Source: Alphaproteobacteria bacterium
Lineage (GTDB): Bacteria; Pseudomonadota; Alphaproteobacteria; Rickettsiales; JAFLCR01
Direction of reading: 5' to 3'
Assembly: GCA_017302755.1 (NCBI GenBank)
Contig: JAFLCR010000081.1
Location: 1-9,411 of the forward strand
DNA length: 9,411 nt
The notes beneath the pieces were generated by a model. That model was not told where the DNA came from. It made no database searches and saw only the letters and a list, made by a program, of their open reading frames with translations. Positions 6,530 to 9,411 of the stretch are shown one piece after another; positions within the stretch are counted from its first letter, which is position 1; each line of letters opens with the position of its first letter. The position numbers were made by a program, and so were the translations under genes.

Positions 6530-7798
6530 TCAACCTTTCGCGTTCATCGTATCGAAGAATTCGCCGTTATTTTTGGTGGCTTTGAGCTTATCAAGCAGGA
6601 ATTCCATGGCGTCGATCGTGCCCATCGGGTTCAGGATGCGGCGCATGACCCACATCTTGGTGAGGTTGTTCTTTTCCACCAGCAGCTCTTCCTTGCGGGT
6701 GCCGGATTTGAGAATGTCGATCGCCGGGAAGGTGCGCTTATCCGCCAGTTTGCGGTCGAGTACGATTTCCGAGTTACCGGTGCCTTTGAATTCTTCAAAG
6801 ATCACTTCGTCCATGCGGCTGCCGGTGTCGATCAGCGCCGTGGCGATGATCGAGAGCGAACCGCCGTGTTCGATATTACGCGCCGCACCGAAGAAGCGCT
6901 TGGGACGCTGGAGCGCATTGGCATCCACGCCGCCAGTCAACACCTTGCCGGAGGAGGGAACCACGGTGTTATAGGCGCGGGCCAGGCGGGTGATAGAGTC
7001 GAGCAGAATGACAACATCCTTCTTGTGCTCCACCAAGCGTTTGGCTTTTTCGATCACCATTTCAGCAAGCTGCACATGGCGGTGCGCCGGTTCGTCGAAG
7101 GTGGAGGAAACCACTTCGCCTTTCACCGAACGCTGCATATCCGTTACTTCTTCCGGACGCTCGTCGATGAGCAGCACGATAAGGTAGACTTCGGGGTTAT
7201 TCGCCGTGATCGCGTGGGCAACCGATTGCATCAGCATCGTCTTGCCGGTGCGCGGCGGCGCGACGATCAGCGCGCGCTGGCCCTTGCCTAGCGGCGACAC
7301 CAATTCGATCACGCGGGTGGAGTAATTCTCGTTCTTGCCCTTCACCGTATCCATGTCGAGTTTCAGGCGCACATCGGGATAAAGCGGGGTCAGGTTGTCA
7401 AAATTGACACGCTTCTTAGTGCTTTCCGGATCGTCGAAATTGATCTGCGTGATGCGGTGCAGGGCGAAATAACGTTCGCCGTCGCGCGGCGCGCGGATCT
7501 CACCCTCCAGCGTATCGCCGGTACGAAGCCCGTGCTTACGCACAAAGCTGGGAGCTATGTAAATGTCGTCCGGGCCGGGAAGATAATTCGCTTCGGGAGA
7601 GCGCAGAAACCCGAATCCGTCCTGCAGAATCTCCAGCACGCCTTCGCCAAAAATTTCCTCGTCCTTATCCGCCGTGGCTTTCAGGATGGCGAATATCAAT
7701 TCCTGCTTGAGCAGATTGCTGGCATTTTCAATGCCCATGGTTTCAGCAATGGCAAACAGCTCGTCCGCGGACTGGCGTTTCAGGTCGTGTAATTTCAT
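6530..7798 (-). CDS. rho: Transcription termination factor Rho
   Basis: Complete, 422 residues (E. coli Rho is 419). Rho is a hexameric RNA helicase that loads on C-rich unstructured RNA and terminates transcription. The N-terminal helical domain (1-45) is followed by the cold-shock-like RNA-binding domain with DGFGFLRS (60-67). The ATPase domain has Walker A APPRTGKT (180-187, versus APPKAGKT in E. coli), LLIDERPEEV (209-218) and Walker B DVVILLD (261-267). It also has the secondary-site segment GKVLTGGVDANALQRPKRFF (284-303) and an arginine-finger region near 349-355. No insertion between the RNA-binding and ATPase domains is seen, unlike in some actinobacteria. The start matches the E. coli N-terminus, but no Shine-Dalgarno site precedes it; the bases before the ATG are CCACCC. 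It has its own promoter. Confidence 0.99.
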   Translation of the reverse strand: MKLHDLKRQSADELFAIAETMGIENASNLLKQELIFAILKATADKDEEIFGEGVLEILQDGFGFLRSPEANYLPGPDDIYIAPSFVRKHGLRTGDTLEGEIRAPRDGERYFALHRITQINFDDPESTKKRVNFDNLTPLYPDVRLKLDMDTVKGKNENYSTRVIELVSPLGKGQRALIVAPPRTGKTMLMQSVAHAITANNPEVYLIVLLIDERPEEVTDMQRSVKGEVVSSTFDEPAHRHVQLAEMVIEKAKRLVEHKKDVVILLDSITRLARAYNTVVPSSGKVLTGGVDANALQRPKRFFGAARNIEHGGSLSIIATALIDTGSRMDEVIFEEFKGTGNSEIVLDRKLADKRTFPAIDILKSGTRKEELLVEKNNLTKMWVMRRILNPMGTIDAMEFLLDKLKATKNNGEFFDTMNAKG

Positions 7799-7903
7799 GG
7801 GTGGAGATGTGTCTGGACGTTAAAAGTGGAGATGGCTTGTTCTAGAGCCTTGGAATATCACAGTATCTGGGGAGCGTTTCCCTGCACGGAAACGTGAAAA
7901 AGA
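7799..7903 (-). promoter_or_regulatory. rho mRNA leader: hairpin plus C-rich, rut-like tract
   Basis: The leader from the predicted start near 7903 to the rho ATG begins with a perfect 7-bp hairpin (CGTTTCC / GGAAACG, 6-base loop, 7875-7894). About 76 bases follow with roughly three times as many C as G (28 C, 9 G by hand count), rich in TCC/CTCC. It includes a 9-base direct repeat, CATCTCCAC, at 7826-7834 and 7801-7809. C-rich, G-poor, unstructured RNA is what Rho binds. E. coli rho is autoregulated by Rho-dependent attenuation in its leader, so the same is plausible here (inference). Confidence 0.5.
7875..7894 (-). other. Perfect 7-bp hairpin in the rho leader
   Basis: CGTTTCC and GGAAACG pair without mismatch around a 6-base loop, about 10 bases after the predicted transcription start. 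There is no following T-run on either strand, so it is not an intrinsic terminator for hemJ. A weaker, mutually exclusive CACG/CGTG pairing overlaps its 5' arm. It could protect the 5' end of the mRNA or set where Rho can load. Confidence 0.5.
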
Positions 7904-7909
7904 TGGAAT

Positions 7910-7938
7910 TTTATAGCGTGAATGAAGGATTGCGTCAA
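7910..7938 (-). promoter_or_regulatory. Predicted strong sigma70-type promoter of rho
   Basis: TTGACG (-35, 7933-7938), a 17-base spacer and TATAAA (-10, 7910-7915) on the minus strand. Each hexamer differs from consensus at only one position and the spacing is optimal. The -35 box begins 7 bases after the hemJ stop, so rho can be expressed apart from the heme genes. It is the best promoter match in the window. Confidence 0.75.
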
Positions 7939-7945
7939 TATCCTC

Positions 7946-8374
7946 TCAGAATGGCTTCAGAATCACTAGAAAAACAATGGCTACCATCAGCAGCGTCGGC
8001 ACTTCGTTCACGATGCGGTAAAATCTGGGCGGGCGGATGTTCTGATGACGGGCGAAAGTTTTCATCCATACGGCGCATGCGCCATGAAACCCAGAAAGTA
8101 ATAATACTAACAGCAACTTAATATGGAGCCATCCGCTGGTGACGATGTCCTGGTAAGAAATCAGCCACAACCCAAGAAACCAGGTCGCCAGCATCGCCGG
8201 CGTGGCGATGATGCGCATCAGGCGCTGTTCCATGATTTTTAGCATGTTGCATGCCTCACTGCCTGCCGTCACGCCTGCGTGGTAGACAAACAATCTCGGC
8301 AGATAAAGCAGTGCCGCCATCCATGAAATGACGGCGATGAGATGCAGCGCTCGTAAGGTTGCGTAAAGTTCCAT
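7946..8374 (-). CDS. hemJ: Protoporphyrinogen IX oxidase HemJ (membrane protein)
   Basis: Complete, 142 residues from the ATG at 8374. HemJ oxidises protoporphyrinogen IX to protoporphyrin IX, the penultimate step of heme synthesis, and replaces the oxygen-dependent HemY or HemG in many alphaproteobacteria. The protein has four hydrophobic segments at about 8-30, 55-73, 83-104 and 125-140. Conserved family patterns include ALHLIAVISWMAALLYLPRLF (9-29), WLHIKLLLVLLLSGFHG (82-98) and RFYRIVNEVPTLL (117-129), with His11, Lys86 and His97. The frame could also begin at the TTG immediately before the ATG (8377); neither has a clear Shine-Dalgarno site. It lies 31 bases after hemH, whose product uses the HemJ product directly. 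Confidence 0.92.
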   Translation of the reverse strand: MELYATLRALHLIAVISWMAALLYLPRLFVYHAGVTAGSEACNMLKIMEQRLMRIIATPAMLATWFLGLWLISYQDIVTSGWLHIKLLLVLLLSGFHGACAVWMKTFARHQNIRPPRFYRIVNEVPTLLMVAIVFLVILKPF

Positions 8375-8405
8375 CAAGTCATGCTAGGGCAGTTCCCGAT
8401 CCCCC

Positions 8406-9411
8406 TCAAGCCCCGATGCGGCACGGGCAGCAACCGTAGCGCTCAGGACAAAGCCTTTTTCCTCCCGCGCCCGTAACCTCCTGGTCCGTTTTCTCCAGGC
8501 AAAGTTCCTTCAACGCCTGAATGAAAAGCGGGTGTGTGGTGACAGCCGGAATGCGGGTAAATTCAGGGACGCCGCTCTTTTGCGCAAGTTCCCGGTACTG
8601 AATATCAAGCTCGTAGAGGGTTTCGGAATGTTCCGAAACAAAAGCCACCGGCACGATCGCCACGGCTTTCCCTTCCTTGCCTGCACGCACGATCTCTTCT
8701 TCCGTTGAAGGACCAATCCATGTAAGTGGCCCCACCCGGCTTTGGTAGCAGATGACCGCCTCCATCTCTTTTTGTAATTCTTTCAGGATCGCACTGACGG
8801 TCTGTTCCACCTGGTACTGATACGGATCTCCCTGCTTCACCACATTTTCCGGAAGGCCGTGCGCCGAGAAGAGCAGGCGCGGTGGTTGGGTGGTTTTTCC
8901 GAGAGTTTCTTCAATCAACCGAGCGTACGCTTTCACAAATCCGGATTTCTCTGGATAGCAGCAATATGCCTGCGTATCCGCGGTAAGCCCCTGGCGTTTC
9001 GCTTCCTCACGCCATGCCTTGATGGAAGAGGCCGTGGTGGTGGTTGAGAACTGTGGATAGAGAGGAAGGAGAATGACTCTGTCCGCGCCCCATGATTTCA
9101 CTTTTCCCACCGTTTCCGCCGTCATGGGATGCCAGTAACGCATGGCGATAAAGCTTTTGAATTCGCCGCAATCCGCCAACGCCTCATCGAGCGCCTTTGC
9201 CTGTGCTTCTGTCTGCGGAACAATGGGAGATCTGCCGCCTAGCGTAGCGTAGATCTGCGTGGCTTCATGAGCACGCTTGCGGGAAACCAGCTTTGCCAGG
9301 AGCCATCGGAACGGATTAGGCAATCTGAAAATCGCAGGATCGGAAAAGAGGTTGAACAGAAACGGCTGCACCGCATCCAGGCTGTCAGGCCCGCCGAGGT
9401 TCATGAGTACC
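8406..9411 (-). CDS. hemH: Ferrochelatase, 5' end beyond the window
   Basis: At least 334 residues are present, and the frame stays open to the right edge. HemH inserts ferrous iron into protoporphyrin IX. Counting from the first in-window Met (9404), the catalytic His is at 182 in LLFSAHGLP and the conserved acidic cluster at 255-267 (FVSEHSETLYELD). Other family blocks are LGGRSP (55-60), LPLYPQFSTTT (113-123) and CYQSRVGPLTWIGPST (219-234). The edge reads VLMNLGGPDS, which aligns with VLFNLGGPDS in other ferrochelatases. That Met is therefore probably internal, and the true start lies a few codons outside. The C-terminus is cysteine-rich: Cys302, 319, 325, 326 and 328, within LCPERYGCCPCRIGA. 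A [2Fe-2S] cluster is possible, as known for some bacterial ferrochelatases, but the position equivalent to human Cys196 is Thr. It is followed by hemJ. Confidence 0.96.
   Translation of the reverse strand, partial: VLMNLGGPDSLDAVQPFLFNLFSDPAIFRLPNPFRWLLAKLVSRKRAHEATQIYATLGGRSPIVPQTEAQAKALDEALADCGEFKSFIAMRYWHPMTAETVGKVKSWGADRVILLPLYPQFSTTTTASSIKAWREEAKRQGLTADTQAYCCYPEKSGFVKAYARLIEETLGKTTQPPRLLFSAHGLPENVVKQGDPYQYQVEQTVSAILKELQKEMEAVICYQSRVGPLTWIGPSTEEEIVRAGKEGKAVAIVPVAFVSEHSETLYELDIQYRELAQKSGVPEFTRIPAVTTHPLFIQALKELCLEKTDQEVTGAGGKRLCPERYGCCPCRIGA

Noticed and set aside
6492..6530. A 12-codon mini-ORF (MCFAPDNTAMVF) whose ATG overlaps the rho stop as TGATG
   Set aside because: It has an AAAGG close upstream and so could be translated by reinitiation, but such a short frame is expected by chance and nothing supports a function.
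8374..8382. A two-codon ATG-ACT-TGA frame overlapping the hemJ start
   Set aside because: Too short to judge; it arises from ordinary bases in the 31-base hemH-hemJ gap and has no ribosome binding site.
1..9411. CRISPR, transposon, prophage, toxin-antitoxin or defence cluster
   Set aside because: No regular repeats, terminal inverted repeats, integrase or transposase, or small paired genes are visible; nearly all of the sequence is accounted for by eight housekeeping genes.

Overview
The window is a run of eight genes, all on the minus strand, so it reads biologically from base 9411 down to base 1. All eight are recognisable housekeeping genes: ferrochelatase (hemH, cut by the right edge), protoporphyrinogen oxidase HemJ (hemJ), transcription termination factor Rho (rho), malate dehydrogenase (mdh), succinyl-CoA synthetase beta and alpha (sucC, sucD), the 2-oxoglutarate dehydrogenase E1 component (sucA) and the lipoyl-domain start of its E2 component (sucB, cut by the left edge). 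The cluster mdh-sucC-sucD-sucA-sucB, the LDH-like type of malate dehydrogenase, and rho next to hemJ and hemH together point to an alphaproteobacterium. The DNA is GC-rich by eye. The sequence does not settle the order or family.

Region 9411-7946 holds the last two steps of heme synthesis. HemJ oxidises protoporphyrinogen IX to protoporphyrin IX in the membrane, and HemH inserts ferrous iron; the two genes are 31 bases apart and look like one operon. Region 7945-6530 is rho, with its own strong sigma70-type promoter starting just after the hemJ stop. Its leader is about 105 bases long, carries a perfect 7-bp hairpin and a C-rich, G-poor tract, and has no Shine-Dalgarno sequence. Region 6443-1 holds TCA-cycle genes covering 2-oxoglutarate to succinyl-CoA to succinate, and malate to oxaloacetate. 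mdh is followed by a 248-base gap containing a good promoter (TTGCAT-N16-TATAGA) bracketed by repeated TTCCGG palindromic elements and two GTTAAC sites. Then sucC-sucD-sucA follow with gaps of only 11 and 9 bases, in which the stop codons form part of the next gene's ribosome binding site. sucB follows after 79 bases, with a hairpin just before a strong ribosome binding site.

I found no tRNA, rRNA, CRISPR array, insertion sequence, phage gene or defence system. No stretch over 300 bases lacks a gene. The most interesting signals are regulatory (the rho leader, the suc promoter region and the coupled stop/RBS junctions), plus a cysteine-rich tail on ferrochelatase that may hold an iron-sulfur cluster. 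I do not see evidence for a previously undescribed system; the proteins are complete and conventional.
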